A stretch of DNA of 38,086 nt from an uncultured Prochlorococcus sp. (lineage in GTDB: Bacteria > Cyanobacteriota > Cyanobacteriia > PCC-6307 > Cyanobiaceae), in assembly GCA_902626435.1 (NCBI GenBank), contig CACOFO010000009.1:1-38086 (forward strand), in the 5' to 3' direction. The notes under the pieces were generated by a model. The model searched no databases. It saw only the letters and a list, made by a program, of their open reading frames with translations, and was not told the origin of the DNA. Positions 14,478-23,450 of the stretch are shown here, one piece after another. Position numbers and translations under genes: made by a program. Each line of letters opens with the position of its first letter. The first letter of the stretch is position 1.

Positions 14478-17084
14478 TTGGATCACACACTTGTTATTGT
14501 TGAAAGTCCCACCAAAGCAAAAACTATAAGAAAGTTTTTGCCTTCAAATTATGAAGTTCTTGCTTCAATGGGACATGTAAGAGATCTTCCAAAAGGAGCG
14601 GCTGAAATCCCCGCTGCAGTTAAAAAAGAAAAATGGTCAAGGATAGGAGTAAATACAACAGAGGATTTTGAACCACTTTATATAGTTCCAAAAGATAAGA
14701 AAAAGGTTGTAAAAGAGCTGAAAGATGCATTAAAAGGTGCTACCCAACTATTGTTAGCAACTGATGAAGATAGAGAGGGAGAGAGTATTAGCTGGCATCT
14801 TCTGCAAATACTTAAGCCTAAAGTCCCAACTAAGAGAATGGTTTTTCATGAAATCACAAAAAAGGCAATTAATAAAGCTTTAGATCAAACAAGAGAAATT
14901 GATATGGAACTTGTTCAGGCTCAAGAAACTAGAAGAATCTTGGACAGGCTTTTTGGATATGAATTATCTCCTTTACTTTGGAAGAAGGTAGCCCCCCGAT
15001 TATCTGCTGGTCGGGTTCAATCAGTTTCTGTAAGACTTCTTGTTAGAAGAGAGAGAGAAAGAAGATCCTTTAAAAAAGCTAGTTATTGGGGGATTAAAGC
15101 TTCTCTAATAAAAGATAATGTTGCTTTCGAAACAAAATTATTTAGTATAAACGGTCAAAGAATTTCTAATGGTTCCGATTTTGATGAACAGACCGGCAAA
15201 TTAAAACAAGGAAATAAATCTTTAATAATTGGAGAAGATAAAGTAAAGGATTTATTGAAGACTTTTTCTTCTGAGGATTGGTTAGTCTCGAAAATCGAAA
15301 AAAAACCATCAACTCGTAAGCCAGTACCTCCTTTTACAACAAGTACATTGCAACAGGAAGCAAACAGGAAGCTTCGTTTGTCTGCGAGAGAAACCATGAG
15401 ATGTGCACAAGGGCTATATGAGAGAGGTTTTATAACATATATGAGGACTGATTCGGTTCATCTTTCCGAACAAGCCACAAAAGCTGCTAGAGAATGTGTC
15501 AGTTCTATGTATGGAAAAGAATATTTATCTAACTCACCAAGACAATTTAATTCAACTGCAAGAAATGCTCAAGAAGCACACGAAGCTATTAGGCCGGCAG
15601 GTGAGGTATTTAAAACACCAAAGGAAACTAATCTAACTGGTAGAGACTTATCTCTTTACGATTTAATTTGGAAAAGAACTGTAGCTAGTCAAATGGCGGA
15701 AGCTAGGTTAACAATGATTAATGCTGAAATTAGTGTGGGGGATGGATTATTTAAATCGAGCGGGAAAAGTATTGATTTCGCAGGATTCTTCAGAGCTTAT
15801 GTCGAGGGAAGTGATGATCCAAGTTCATCCCTTGAACAACAAGAGATTATTCTCCCAAACTTAACAACTGGAACAAGTCTTAAAGTTACTAATAAGGAAT
15901 CTACTTTTCATGAAACTAAGCCGCCTGCAAGATATTCAGAGGCTGCATTAGTTAAAGTTCTTGAAAAAGAAGGGATTGGAAGACCTTCTACCTATGCAAG
16001 CATTATTGGGACAATTGTGGATAGAGGTTATGCAATTTTATCTTCCAATACTTTGGCTCCAACATTTACAGCTTTTGCCGTTACCGCGCTATTAGAAGAG
16101 CATTTTCCTGATCTGGTTGATACTACTTTTACTGCAAAAATGGAGTCTTCATTGGATGAAATATCTTCAGGCAATCTTGAGTGGCTACCATACCTCGAGA
16201 CTTTTTATAAAGGTAAAAATGGTCTGGAGGTAAAAGTTCAAAAAACAGAGGGTGATATTGATGGAAAAGCTTATAGACAAGTTGACTTCGAAGATCTTCC
16301 TTGCGTGGTCAGAATTGGCTCTAACGGCCCTTGGTTAGAGGGCACAAAAATAGATGAATCTGGCAATGAAATTCAGGCGAAAGGTAACCTCCCAATGGAC
16401 ATAACTCCAGGAGATTTAGACATAAAGCAAGTTGATCAGATTTTAAGTGGCCCATCAGATCTTGGAACTGATCCAAAAACTGGGGAGAAAGTCTTTTTAA
16501 GATTTGGCCCTTATGGCCCTTACGTCCAATTGGGAAATAATGATCAAGATAAAGCTAAACCAAGAAGAGCTTCATTGCCCAAAGAGCTGAAAACTGATGA
16601 TCTTACTCTAGATGAGGCTCTTGTACTTTTAAGTTTGCCTAGATTATTAGGAGTTCATCCTGAAGGAGGTGTTGTTGAGGCTGATAGAGGAAGATTTGGT
16701 CCTTATATTAAATGGATTAAAAATGAAAATGAATCTGAAAACAGATCATTAAAAAAAGAGGATGATGTTTTTACGGTTGATATAAAACGAGCATTAGAAA
16801 TTCTTTCGATGCCCAAAATGGGTAGAGGTGGTCAAGAGGTACTTAAAGACTTTGGAAAACCCAGAGAATTTAAAGAAAAAATCCAAATGTTAAATGGAAG
16901 ATATGGTGTCTACTTGAAATGTGGTAAAACTAATGTTTCGATTTCAAAGGATACTGACTTAGAAAAATTCTCCATAGATGATGCTGTATTTCTTATAGAA
17001 GAAAAACTAAAAGATAAAAAGGGATCTACTTCAAAAAAAACAAAATTAATTAATAAAAAATCTACAAGGAAAAAGAAAAGTTAG
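14478..17084 (+). CDS. topA: DNA topoisomerase I (type IA)
   Basis: 868-residue type IA topoisomerase that relaxes negative supercoils. The TOPRIM domain has the catalytic glutamate E10 in VESPTK (8-13) and DEDREGE (96-102). The active-site tyrosine is Y321 in TYMRTDS (320-326). APRLSAGRVQSV (172-183) and GIGRPSTYA are further family blocks. The C-terminus carries several Topo_C repeats (FLRFGPYGPYVQLG, RGRFGPYIKW, NGRYGVYLKCG) instead of the four-cysteine zinc fingers of E. coli TopA, and ends in a lysine-rich tail. The start is TTG at 14478, the only start before the conserved HTLVIVESPTKAK. The next gene starts 7 bp after its stop. Confidence 0.96.
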   Translation: MDHTLVIVESPTKAKTIRKFLPSNYEVLASMGHVRDLPKGAAEIPAAVKKEKWSRIGVNTTEDFEPLYIVPKDKKKVVKELKDALKGATQLLLATDEDREGESISWHLLQILKPKVPTKRMVFHEITKKAINKALDQTREIDMELVQAQETRRILDRLFGYELSPLLWKKVAPRLSAGRVQSVSVRLLVRRERERRSFKKASYWGIKASLIKDNVAFETKLFSINGQRISNGSDFDEQTGKLKQGNKSLIIGEDKVKDLLKTFSSEDWLVSKIEKKPSTRKPVPPFTTSTLQQEANRKLRLSARETMRCAQGLYERGFITYMRTDSVHLSEQATKAARECVSSMYGKEYLSNSPRQFNSTARNAQEAHEAIRPAGEVFKTPKETNLTGRDLSLYDLIWKRTVASQMAEARLTMINAEISVGDGLFKSSGKSIDFAGFFRAYVEGSDDPSSSLEQQEIILPNLTTGTSLKVTNKESTFHETKPPARYSEAALVKVLEKEGIGRPSTYASIIGTIVDRGYAILSSNTLAPTFTAFAVTALLEEHFPDLVDTTFTAKMESSLDEISSGNLEWLPYLETFYKGKNGLEVKVQKTEGDIDGKAYRQVDFEDLPCVVRIGSNGPWLEGTKIDESGNEIQAKGNLPMDITPGDLDIKQVDQILSGPSDLGTDPKTGEKVFLRFGPYGPYVQLGNNDQDKAKPRRASLPKELKTDDLTLDEALVLLSLPRLLGVHPEGGVVEADRGRFGPYIKWIKNENESENRSLKKEDDVFTVDIKRALEILSMPKMGRGGQEVLKDFGKPREFKEKIQMLNGRYGVYLKCGKTNVSISKDTDLEKFSIDDAVFLIEEKLKDKKGSTSKKTKLINKKSTRKKKS

Positions 17085-17091
17085 AAAAAAT

Positions 17092-17640
17092 ATGATTTTT
17101 AAAAAAAAAGAATTTTTTTTATTAATTTTTTTAATTTTATTGCAATCATGCTCTGGAGGGAGGATTGGAAATTTTCTTGAAAGTAGTTTTAATGATTTAG
17201 AAACAATAAGCAAAGATGAAGATTCACAAAAGAATTTATTAAATAAAAAAATTGTAGTAGGAAAAAATGAAGAAATAAAAAAAGTTGAGAAGCCAAAAAA
17301 TGTTCTAGAAAATAAAAAGGAAATAAATTTAGAAAAAGAAAAAGAAGAAATTAATGGCATAAAAAATAAAAAAATAAAAAGAGTTGAGAAGCCAAAAAAT
17401 GTTCTAGAAAATAAAAATACTATAAATGTAGAAAAAATACCTAAACAAAAAAAATACAAAATTAAGAATTCTTCAAAAAAAAGAAAAATTGAACTTCAAT
17501 CTTACAAAATAATATTCATCCTAAAAGATGTAGATCCAAAAGATCCTACTGAAGAGTTAAGTTCCATATTAAGTAATTCTGAGGTAAATTTTGAAATAGA
17601 AAAGATTGAACGAATCTTAGATTCAAAAAATAAAAAATGA
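17092..17640 (+). CDS. putative lipoprotein, Lys/Glu-rich with internal repeat
   Basis: The N-terminus is a lipoprotein signal: basic start, hydrophobic core (FFLLIFLILL) and lipobox LQSC with the modifiable cysteine at residue 20. The middle (about 55-130) is highly charged, rich in K, E and N, with the segment VEKPKNVLENK occurring twice 33 residues apart, coded by a perfect 35-bp direct repeat. The last 45 residues (YKIIFILKDVDPKDPTEELS onward) look like a small ordered domain. No family is recognised. It follows topA by 7 bp and probably shares its transcript. The low-complexity linker is likely to be variable between strains. Confidence 0.7.
   Translation: MIFKKKEFFLLIFLILLQSCSGGRIGNFLESSFNDLETISKDEDSQKNLLNKKIVVGKNEEIKKVEKPKNVLENKKEINLEKEKEEINGIKNKKIKRVEKPKNVLENKNTINVEKIPKQKKYKIKNSSKKRKIELQSYKIIFILKDVDPKDPTEELSSILSNSEVNFEIEKIERILDSKNKK
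17284..17318 (+). repeat. direct repeat copy 1 (35 bp) inside the lipoprotein gene
   Basis: A 35-bp sequence beginning GTTGAGAAGCC is repeated without mismatch at 17383-17417, with starts 99 bp apart (33 codons, reading frame kept). It encodes VEKPKNVLENK each time. The DNA around the copies is similar but diverged, so this looks like an old in-frame tandem duplication of which one core stayed identical. Confidence 0.9.
17383..17417 (+). repeat. direct repeat copy 2 (35 bp) inside the lipoprotein gene
   Basis: Second perfect copy of the 35-bp repeat starting at 17284; it codes for the same VEKPKNVLENK segment in the linker of the lipoprotein. Confidence 0.9.
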
Positions 17641-17671
17641 ATAAAAATTATTTAAAAATATTCAAAAAAAA

Positions 17672-18310
17672 ATGAAAATAAGAACAAAAACTGAAGCATT
17701 AAATATTGTAGAGAGCTCATATTTAGCATCGCTATCATCTTTATTATGGATTGCTCTATATTATTTACCAATTGGGGGAGCGTTATTAAGGTTGATTTTA
17801 CCCCTCCCAATGATCCTGTTGCACTTGAGAAGAGGTACTAAAATCGCATTGGAAGGAATCTTGATTCAGTTTCTACTTTTATTCATAATTATGGGTCCTG
17901 TTAGAGGAACCTTATTTTTATTTCCTTATGGGATCTTGGCTTTTTGGTTGGGCTGGTGTTGGTTTAAAGAAAAGAGTTGGAGACTAAGTTTAATTATTGG
18001 AGTCATTATTGGAACCCTCGGTTTCTTTCTAAGAGTAATAGCATTATCCACATTGGTTGGAGACAATCTTTGGGTGTTAATTACTAGAGCAAGTTATGGT
18101 CTAATAGAGAAGTTCGTTGAATTATTAAATTTACCTTTTTCTCCATCAATTTTAAGTATCCAATTAGTTGCAATTTTGTTAATAATTTTTCAAGAAATCG
18201 TTTATGTTTTTACGGTACATGTAGTTGCCTATTCTCTTTTTCCAAGATTTAAATTAACTATCCCAGATCCTCCAAGATTAATTAATGGCTTGGTTGATTT
18301 AAATAATTGA
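17672..18310 (+). CDS. DUF2232 family integral membrane protein
   Basis: 212 residues with about six hydrophobic spans and short loops, including IALYYLPIGGALLRLILPLPMI near the N-terminus followed by HLRRGTKIALEG, the pattern of the DUF2232 (YybS-like) membrane family that resembles ECF-transporter S components and MreD. Function is not established. The start ATG at 17672 follows the lipoprotein stop by 31 bp. Its stop (TGA, 18308-18310) overlaps a TTG start of the next gene, suggesting coupling with the CobT-like protein; whether the two are functionally related is unknown. Confidence 0.75.
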   Translation: MKIRTKTEALNIVESSYLASLSSLLWIALYYLPIGGALLRLILPLPMILLHLRRGTKIALEGILIQFLLLFIIMGPVRGTLFLFPYGILAFWLGWCWFKEKSWRLSLIIGVIIGTLGFFLRVIALSTLVGDNLWVLITRASYGLIEKFVELLNLPFSPSILSIQLVAILLIIFQEIVYVFTVHVVAYSLFPRFKLTIPDPPRLINGLVDLNN

Positions 18311-19479
18311 AAAAAAGAATAATGTATAGTAAAGAATCAGGGATAAATTTTTTTGGAAATGAATCCAATAGAAAAAGGGAACTTAATACGATAGATATAC
18401 TTGAAAAGAATATAAATAATTTCAAAATATTTCTTGTAATTGCAAGCACTAATACATCTCAAATCCCAGGAATTTCCGCTGCAGGTATTAGTGCAAAGTC
18501 AAGGAGAATTACTGCGCTCGCTGATGCGGAATTTTTGCTGAAGGGTGCTTCAAAAGATCATAAGTATAAATTGCCTTTCCTTAATGCGGGAGTAACTCCG
18601 GCCCTAATAAGTTATGTTTGTTCAAAGCTCATAAATGTTTATCCAGTTATTGTTCCTTTAGGAATAGGAATAAAGCCTTGCTTCAATCATTTAGTTGTAG
18701 AAGATAGAGATTTGGGACCATCAAATTGTCTTACTACTGGAAAATCTATGCTCAAAGAGAGAGTTATAAATCTCTATGAAAGAGGTCTTGCTATTGGAAA
18801 ATCTTCTAAACAACCAATCTTAATTTCTGAATGTGTGCCGGGTGGGACCACAACTGCTCAGGCTGTAATGGAAGCTTTTAGTTTGCAGGTGTCTAATTTA
18901 GTAGGGAGTAGCTTATTCAAAGCTCCAAGAGATCTCAGAAGAAAAGTAGTTCAAAAAGGACTTTTAAACGCAAATCTTAAGATTGATTTTGACTCTTTTG
19001 ATGTCGTCGCAGCAGTTGGAGATCCTTTCCAAGCTTTTTCAATGGGTTTATTAATTGGTGCTAGGTTAGCAAACCAACCTGTCATATTGTCTGGTGGAAG
19101 TCAAATGTTAGCTGTCATTGTACTTGTATTAGAATTCTTAAGCTCAAAGAATAAAGATGATTTTATTGAGGATGTTTTTATTGCAACAACTGGCTGGCTT
19201 GTAAAAGATAATTCTCTAAATGATTTATTAAATTTGATTAATCAGAAATATAAGGTCAAATTATTAGGTTTAGTAAGTCCTTTAAATTTTAAATCGTCAA
19301 CATACCAAGAATTGAAGGATTATGAAATGGGTCATGTGAAAGAAGGTGTAGGTGCTGGTGGAATATCATTACTTGCTTTCTTAAATGGATTTAAAAATGA
19401 AGAAATAGTTTCATTATGTCAACAAAATCTGGAAATGATGAAGGGTCTTGGTCAAATTTCTTTAGAGAAGGATTGCTAA
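18307..19479 (+). CDS. cobT: CobT-like nicotinate-nucleotide phosphoribosyltransferase family protein (UPF0284/TIGR00303)
   Basis: 390-residue member of the archaeal/cyanobacterial branch of CobT. CobT enzymes make the alpha-ribazole phosphate that becomes the lower ligand of cobamides; marine picocyanobacteria make pseudocobalamin, so the base here may be adenine rather than dimethylbenzimidazole. Visible blocks are GISAAGISAKSRRITALADAE, LNAGVTPALISYV, GKSSKQPILISECVPGGTTTAQAV and GAGGISLLAF. Two starts are possible: TTG at 18307, overlapping the DUF2232 stop, or ATG at 18322 five codons later; I cannot decide between them. The next gene starts directly at the following base (19480). Confidence 0.8.
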   Translation: MKKRIMYSKESGINFFGNESNRKRELNTIDILEKNINNFKIFLVIASTNTSQIPGISAAGISAKSRRITALADAEFLLKGASKDHKYKLPFLNAGVTPALISYVCSKLINVYPVIVPLGIGIKPCFNHLVVEDRDLGPSNCLTTGKSMLKERVINLYERGLAIGKSSKQPILISECVPGGTTTAQAVMEAFSLQVSNLVGSSLFKAPRDLRRKVVQKGLLNANLKIDFDSFDVVAAVGDPFQAFSMGLLIGARLANQPVILSGGSQMLAVIVLVLEFLSSKNKDDFIEDVFIATTGWLVKDNSLNDLLNLINQKYKVKLLGLVSPLNFKSSTYQELKDYEMGHVKEGVGAGGISLLAFLNGFKNEEIVSLCQQNLEMMKGLGQISLEKDC

Positions 19480-20478
19480 ATGTTATCAAAACTTGCAAAC
19501 AGAAGAGAATTTTTAAATTTCGGTAAACTTTGGCTTTTATTTTTCTTAAGCTCTTGCAGTAATCTTCAAAATAAAGTAAAGATTGCACTACAAAATTCTT
19601 TTTATCCACAATCTTTTAAAGATACTATTCCAAAAAATTGGAAGCAGGAAAAAATAAATTTTAAAAGTATTCAATCACAAAAAAATAGAAACTCAATTTT
19701 AAATACTGACTTTACGTTAATAAATGATGGATGGATCACTAGTATAAATTTTGCTGAATTTGAAAAATTAAATCAATATCCATTGATCGAAAATCTGGAT
19801 AAGAGATCGATCAATTTTTTAGGAAGTTTTAATCAAAATCAAAGAAGTAAATTATTTCCTATTGGATTAGTACCTTATACAATTATCATTAAAAATAATA
19901 AAGAACTAATAAATTTAGCGAGAACTTCTTGGGATTTTCTTCTATCTAAAAAATTGACGGGGAAAATTATTTTTCCACAAAGTCCCAGAATAATATTGTC
20001 AATTGCTAAAAAAATTAATTCATCTAACTCCTTAAAAAAACTCAAAAGCCAAGCAATGTTATTTGATGATAAAAATATGTTGAATTGGTTGATTAATTCA
20101 GATGCTTGTATAGCTATAGTACCTTATAGTCTCTGCTCAAAATATTTAAAAATAGATCCAAGACTTTCTTTAGTTTTCCCAAGCCAAGGAGTACCTCTAA
20201 TGTGGCATTTTCTACTCAGTCGATCAAAACTAAATAATGAAATATTAATTAAATGGATTAAATCTTTAGAAAATAAATCAATAGTAGATAAATTAGCGAG
20301 TCAAGGTTGGTATCTACCATTCAATAGTGATTACGTAAAAAATAAATATAAATCTGAGATGTCTACTATATCAGGACCTTCTCAGAAATGTTGGGATAAT
20401 AGTTGGTCTTTCCCTGTATTAACAAATGAACAAAAAATTAATCTACAAAATTTATGGAATGAATCTTTAACCCCATAA
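19480..20478 (+). CDS. putative Tat-exported lipoprotein with PotD-like binding-protein fold
   Basis: 332 residues. The N-terminus has a twin-arginine motif (NRREFLNFG, residues 7-15), a hydrophobic core and a lipobox LSSC (cysteine at about 26), so export folded through Tat and lipid anchoring are plausible. The body resembles the spermidine/putrescine-binding protein family: FPIGLVPYTIIIKN, then the WDFLLSKKLTGKIIFPQSPR segment and VFPSQGVPLMWHFLLSRS. The usual partner genes (potA, potB, potC) are absent from the window. It starts with ATG at the base after the CobT-like stop and overlaps the aldo/keto reductase gene by 12 bp at the 3' end. Ligand unknown. Confidence 0.65.
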   Translation: MLSKLANRREFLNFGKLWLLFFLSSCSNLQNKVKIALQNSFYPQSFKDTIPKNWKQEKINFKSIQSQKNRNSILNTDFTLINDGWITSINFAEFEKLNQYPLIENLDKRSINFLGSFNQNQRSKLFPIGLVPYTIIIKNNKELINLARTSWDFLLSKKLTGKIIFPQSPRIILSIAKKINSSNSLKKLKSQAMLFDDKNMLNWLINSDACIAIVPYSLCSKYLKIDPRLSLVFPSQGVPLMWHFLLSRSKLNNEILIKWIKSLENKSIVDKLASQGWYLPFNSDYVKNKYKSEMSTISGPSQKCWDNSWSFPVLTNEQKINLQNLWNESLTP

Positions 20479-21609
20479 TCTTTTTGTGGGAGTGTCTATT
20501 AATAAGTTATGAGTTTGCTTTAATAAATTTGGTATATCTAATTTACAAGGACATTTAGGAACACATTCATGACATTGTTGACAAAATGAGTAATTTTTTT
20601 CTTCCCACCAGTGGCCAGCTTTTCCTATTAAATTGTATCTTTCTTTTGAAAATTCTAATTGGCCATAACCAATAGATATATTTCTTAAACGAAGTATTTC
20701 TGGAATAGGTATTTCATTTGGGCATGGCAGACAACTTCTGCATTGTTCACATTTGGTTGAGTTTAATCTTTTATGAGCTATTTCCTCAATTTTACTAAAG
20801 GCGTTTCTTTCAAGTGTTGTGAGCTTCTCGCAAGAGTTTCTTAGTTTATTCGCAAACTCAAAATCTTTTTTGTTTGTAGCTCCCAAAGACAAAGTTGTAA
20901 TTCCTTTAGCCAATAAATATCTATAAGCTAACTCTAATGGATGAAAAGGCTTGGAGGCCTCTAATAAAATATCACTTGGAGAATATAATCTCCCGCCTTT
21001 ATCTGCAGGCGATATTGCTAATACTCCCATACCTTTTTTAATAGCTTGTTCTGCTAAAGCAATTTTAGATTGATCTAAATAATGTAAATGAAGACTACAA
21101 AAACTAAAAACTTCCGAGTTAATTGCTTCTTTAATTAGTGAATAACTTCCGTGTGAACTAAAACCAACTTGATCTACTAGTTCCTTTTCAAGTATCCATG
21201 ATATAAATTTTTTACCCTCTCCTGCTAGAACCCAATCTAGATGTTCTTTTAAGTTGAGTCCATGTATTGCAAGATTATGAATTTTCTTGAGATTTAAATT
21301 GTTGAGAGAATTTATGAAATTATTTTTTAAAAAGTTAAAATTACCTTTTGGTAAAACTTTGGTTGTGATCACCCAATTTTTTTCTGATATATTCTCTTCT
21401 TTCGCTAGTTTTTTTATTGAATTTCCAACTAGCGATTCAGCATCACCATAAGAAGGTGCTGTTTCTATGTGGTTAATACCTACATAATATGCATTTTTTA
21501 TTATGCTATACATTTTTTCGAGACTTTCAGTTGCTCGCATTGTCCCTAAAGTGAATAAGCTCACTTTCGCTCCTCTACCAAATGATCTTTTTTGTGAATT
21601 AATAATCAT
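20467..21609 (-). CDS. aldo/keto reductase with C-terminal 2x[4Fe-4S] ferredoxin-like domain
   Basis: 380 residues. The N-terminal two-thirds is an AKR TIM barrel (LGTMRATESLEKMYSIIKNA, then HIETAPSYGDAESLVG with the catalytic-type Asp/Tyr region, and LSLGATNKKDFEFA near the end). The C-terminus carries two cysteine clusters, CEQCRSCLPCP and CQQCHECVPKCP, as expected for two 4Fe-4S centres. This fused form is known as a predicted oxidoreductase of the aldo/keto reductase family; substrates are unknown. The start is ATG (21607-21609), divergent from ribE by 113 bp. Its 3' end overlaps the PotD-like gene by 12 bp on the opposite strand. Confidence 0.88.
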   Translation of the reverse strand: MIINSQKRSFGRGAKVSLFTLGTMRATESLEKMYSIIKNAYYVGINHIETAPSYGDAESLVGNSIKKLAKEENISEKNWVITTKVLPKGNFNFLKNNFINSLNNLNLKKIHNLAIHGLNLKEHLDWVLAGEGKKFISWILEKELVDQVGFSSHGSYSLIKEAINSEVFSFCSLHLHYLDQSKIALAEQAIKKGMGVLAISPADKGGRLYSPSDILLEASKPFHPLELAYRYLLAKGITTLSLGATNKKDFEFANKLRNSCEKLTTLERNAFSKIEEIAHKRLNSTKCEQCRSCLPCPNEIPIPEILRLRNISIGYGQLEFSKERYNLIGKAGHWWEEKNYSFCQQCHECVPKCPCKLDIPNLLKQTHNLLIDTPTKRLWG

Positions 21610-21722
21610 TTAAATATGTTCAATTTCTTTTTATTTACTCTTTAATTTATTTATAGTTGAAAATGATTTAAAGTAGATTAAAGTAAATACAAAATTTTGC
21701 AAAAATATTTTTCTTAAAATTT

Positions 21723-22376
21723 ATGTTCACAGGAATAATTCAATCAATTGGAAAACTAAAACAAGAAAAAAATATTTTAGAAATTGAAATTCTAGATAAC
21801 TTATTTGATATGACAATTGGTGACAGCATAGCTGTTGATGGAATTTGTTTGACAGTTAAAGAGATTTTTCAAAATAAATTTACTGCTGATGTTAGTGAGG
21901 AAACATTAAAAAAAACAACTTTAGGAGTAAAGTCGAACCTGAATCAGATTGTTAATTTAGAGCCCGCTCTTAGGGTGTCTGACCGTCTAGGAGGACATAT
22001 AGTCAGTGGACATGTTGATGGCCTTGGAACAGTCGAGAATATAGAAAAATTAGAGAAATCTTGGCTCTTATCCATAAAGTGGAAAAATAATGATTTTTCG
22101 AAATATGTAGTTAATAAAGGTAGTATTTGCGTAAATGGGATAAGTCTTACAATTGCAAAATATGCGCAGCAAGGCGAAATATTTACTATTGCGATAATTC
22201 CTCATACTTGGCATAACACAAATCTAAATAAATTAAATATTGGAGATAGCGTAAACCTTGAGGCAGATGCACTAATTAAATATGTAGAGAAATTACTTTT
22301 GTTTAATAAAAATAGAAAAGAAGACTTCTCTTCAAATAATATTTCTTCGGAGTGGCTTAAAGAAAATGGTTGGTAA
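21723..22376 (+). CDS. ribE: riboflavin synthase alpha subunit
   Basis: 217 residues forming two lumazine-binding repeats. The first begins MFTGIIQSIG and contains IAVDGICLTV; the second contains SGHVDGLGTVENI, ICVNGISLTI and IPHTWHNTNL. The enzyme disproportionates two molecules of 6,7-dimethyl-8-ribityllumazine to riboflavin plus the pyrimidinedione precursor. The ATG at 21723 gives the canonical MFTGI start. It stands alone and meets the AbrB gene tail to tail with an 8-bp gap. Its substrate, the lumazine, is also the antenna pigment of the photolyase family found at 2918, a biochemical link only. Confidence 0.95.
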   Translation: MFTGIIQSIGKLKQEKNILEIEILDNLFDMTIGDSIAVDGICLTVKEIFQNKFTADVSEETLKKTTLGVKSNLNQIVNLEPALRVSDRLGGHIVSGHVDGLGTVENIEKLEKSWLLSIKWKNNDFSKYVVNKGSICVNGISLTIAKYAQQGEIFTIAIIPHTWHNTNLNKLNIGDSVNLEADALIKYVEKLLLFNKNRKEDFSSNNISSEWLKENGW

Positions 22377-22384
22377 AATATTTT

Positions 22385-22738
22385 TTAATTTAATGGAATC
22401 AGATAAATTATTTTTGACTCTTTTTTTAGATCGATTTTAAATTCCTGACCAGGTTCTAGACCTAATTTTTTGGTGTAGGCATGTCCAATTAATAGGTTCC
22501 CATTGCCATGAACTTTAGTTTTGAATTCTGCCTGTCTGCCTCTTGAAGCTCTATTACCATTTTTCCCCTGACGACCATTACCTATTTTATAACCCTTAGC
22601 TTCGATAAGCGCTCTGTAAAAACTTTTTCTTAAGACTCTTCCACTTGGACCAACATAACCACATCCTTTTGCTATTTCATCTTCAGATTGTTTACTTAAT
22701 AATTTTGCTTTCTTAAGAAGTTCTTTTCCTTCTAGCAT
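22385..22738 (-). CDS. cyanobacterial AbrB-like transcriptional regulator (cyAbrB)
   Basis: 117 residues. The C-terminal half holds the AbrB-type DNA-binding fold in its cyanobacterial form: FKTKVHGNGNLLIGHAYTKKLGLEPGQEFKIDL. The N-terminal half is the cyanobacteria-specific extension (LLKKAKLLSKQSEDEIAKGC and GYVGPSGRVLRKSFYRALIEAKG). cyAbrB proteins are known global regulators of carbon and nitrogen balance. Start ATG at 22736-22738. It lies 97 bp downstream of ctaE on the same strand; read-through from the oxidase operon is possible. Cyanobacteria usually carry two paralogues; which one this is cannot be told here. Confidence 0.88.
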   Translation of the reverse strand: MLEGKELLKKAKLLSKQSEDEIAKGCGYVGPSGRVLRKSFYRALIEAKGYKIGNGRQGKNGNRASRGRQAEFKTKVHGNGNLLIGHAYTKKLGLEPGQEFKIDLKKESKIIYLIPLN

Positions 22739-22835
22739 TATCTAACAAATTTCTAACTATATATTCTTACTAAAAAAGAGAACTGTGGCAATATAAATTA
22801 ATAAAAAATATATTTAATTTTTTTAATTTAGCGTA

Positions 22836-23438
22836 TTATAAAAGGTACAAAATAATAAATAAAATAACCCATATTCCATCTACAAAATGCCAGTACAATT
22901 CAACAGCTTCTAATGGGAACATATTTTGACTATTGATTCTTCCACCACTGATTCTCGATTGCCAAGCAATAATTAAAATCATTAAAGTGCCTAAAGTGAC
23001 ATGTAGTCCATGAAAACCAGTTAGAGCATAAAAAGTACTTGCAAATAAATTATCGGTTAATCCAAAAGGTAAATGAAAATATTCAAATAATTGACATATT
23101 AAAAATATAATTCCAAGAAAAGCAGTAAAAAACAACCATTTTTGGGAATCAGAGTTTTTATCTTTTAAAAGTGCTTTTCCTGCTTTATGAAAAGTTGCAC
23201 TACTTATAAGTAATAAAATTGTATTGAGCGTAGGTATTGGTAGTTCTAATTCATAAATAGCACCATCAGGTAATGGATTTACTGCTTTATAAGTTAAATA
23301 AGCAGCAAAGAATCCAGCAAAAGTCATTCCGTCGGCAATTAGAAAAGTTATAAGACCAAACATTCTGAAGTCTTCATGTGTTTCATTAACTTCAGAATTA
23401 TTTTCTTTAATTTCTTTTGAGCTATCTAGAGTTGTCAT
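22836..23438 (-). CDS. ctaE: cytochrome c oxidase subunit III
   Basis: 200 residues with five hydrophobic spans, the short form found in bacterial oxidases. Conserved parts are FGLITFLIADGMTFAGFFAAYLTY near the N-terminus, FYALTGFHGLHVTLG in the middle, and EAVELYWHFVDGIWVILFIILYL at the end. It stabilises the catalytic subunit and helps proton uptake. It follows ctaD by 12 bp and is the third gene of ctaC-ctaD-ctaE. Confidence 0.95.
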   Translation of the reverse strand: MTTLDSSKEIKENNSEVNETHEDFRMFGLITFLIADGMTFAGFFAAYLTYKAVNPLPDGAIYELELPIPTLNTILLLISSATFHKAGKALLKDKNSDSQKWLFFTAFLGIIFLICQLFEYFHLPFGLTDNLFASTFYALTGFHGLHVTLGTLMILIIAWQSRISGGRINSQNMFPLEAVELYWHFVDGIWVILFIILYLL

Positions 23439-23450
23439 ATGTTTTTATTT

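Noticed and set aside
17046-17459. 137-codon minus-strand frame rich in Phe and Ser
   Set aside because: It is antisense to the A-rich lipoprotein gene; a run of AAA/GAA codons gives TTT/TTC on the other strand and hence a Phe-rich shadow.
18307-19479. CobT-like protein as a misannotated unrelated UPF
   Set aside because: LNAGVTPAL and CVPGGTTTAQAV agree with the archaeal/cyanobacterial CobT branch, so the family call was kept, with the exact substrate left open.
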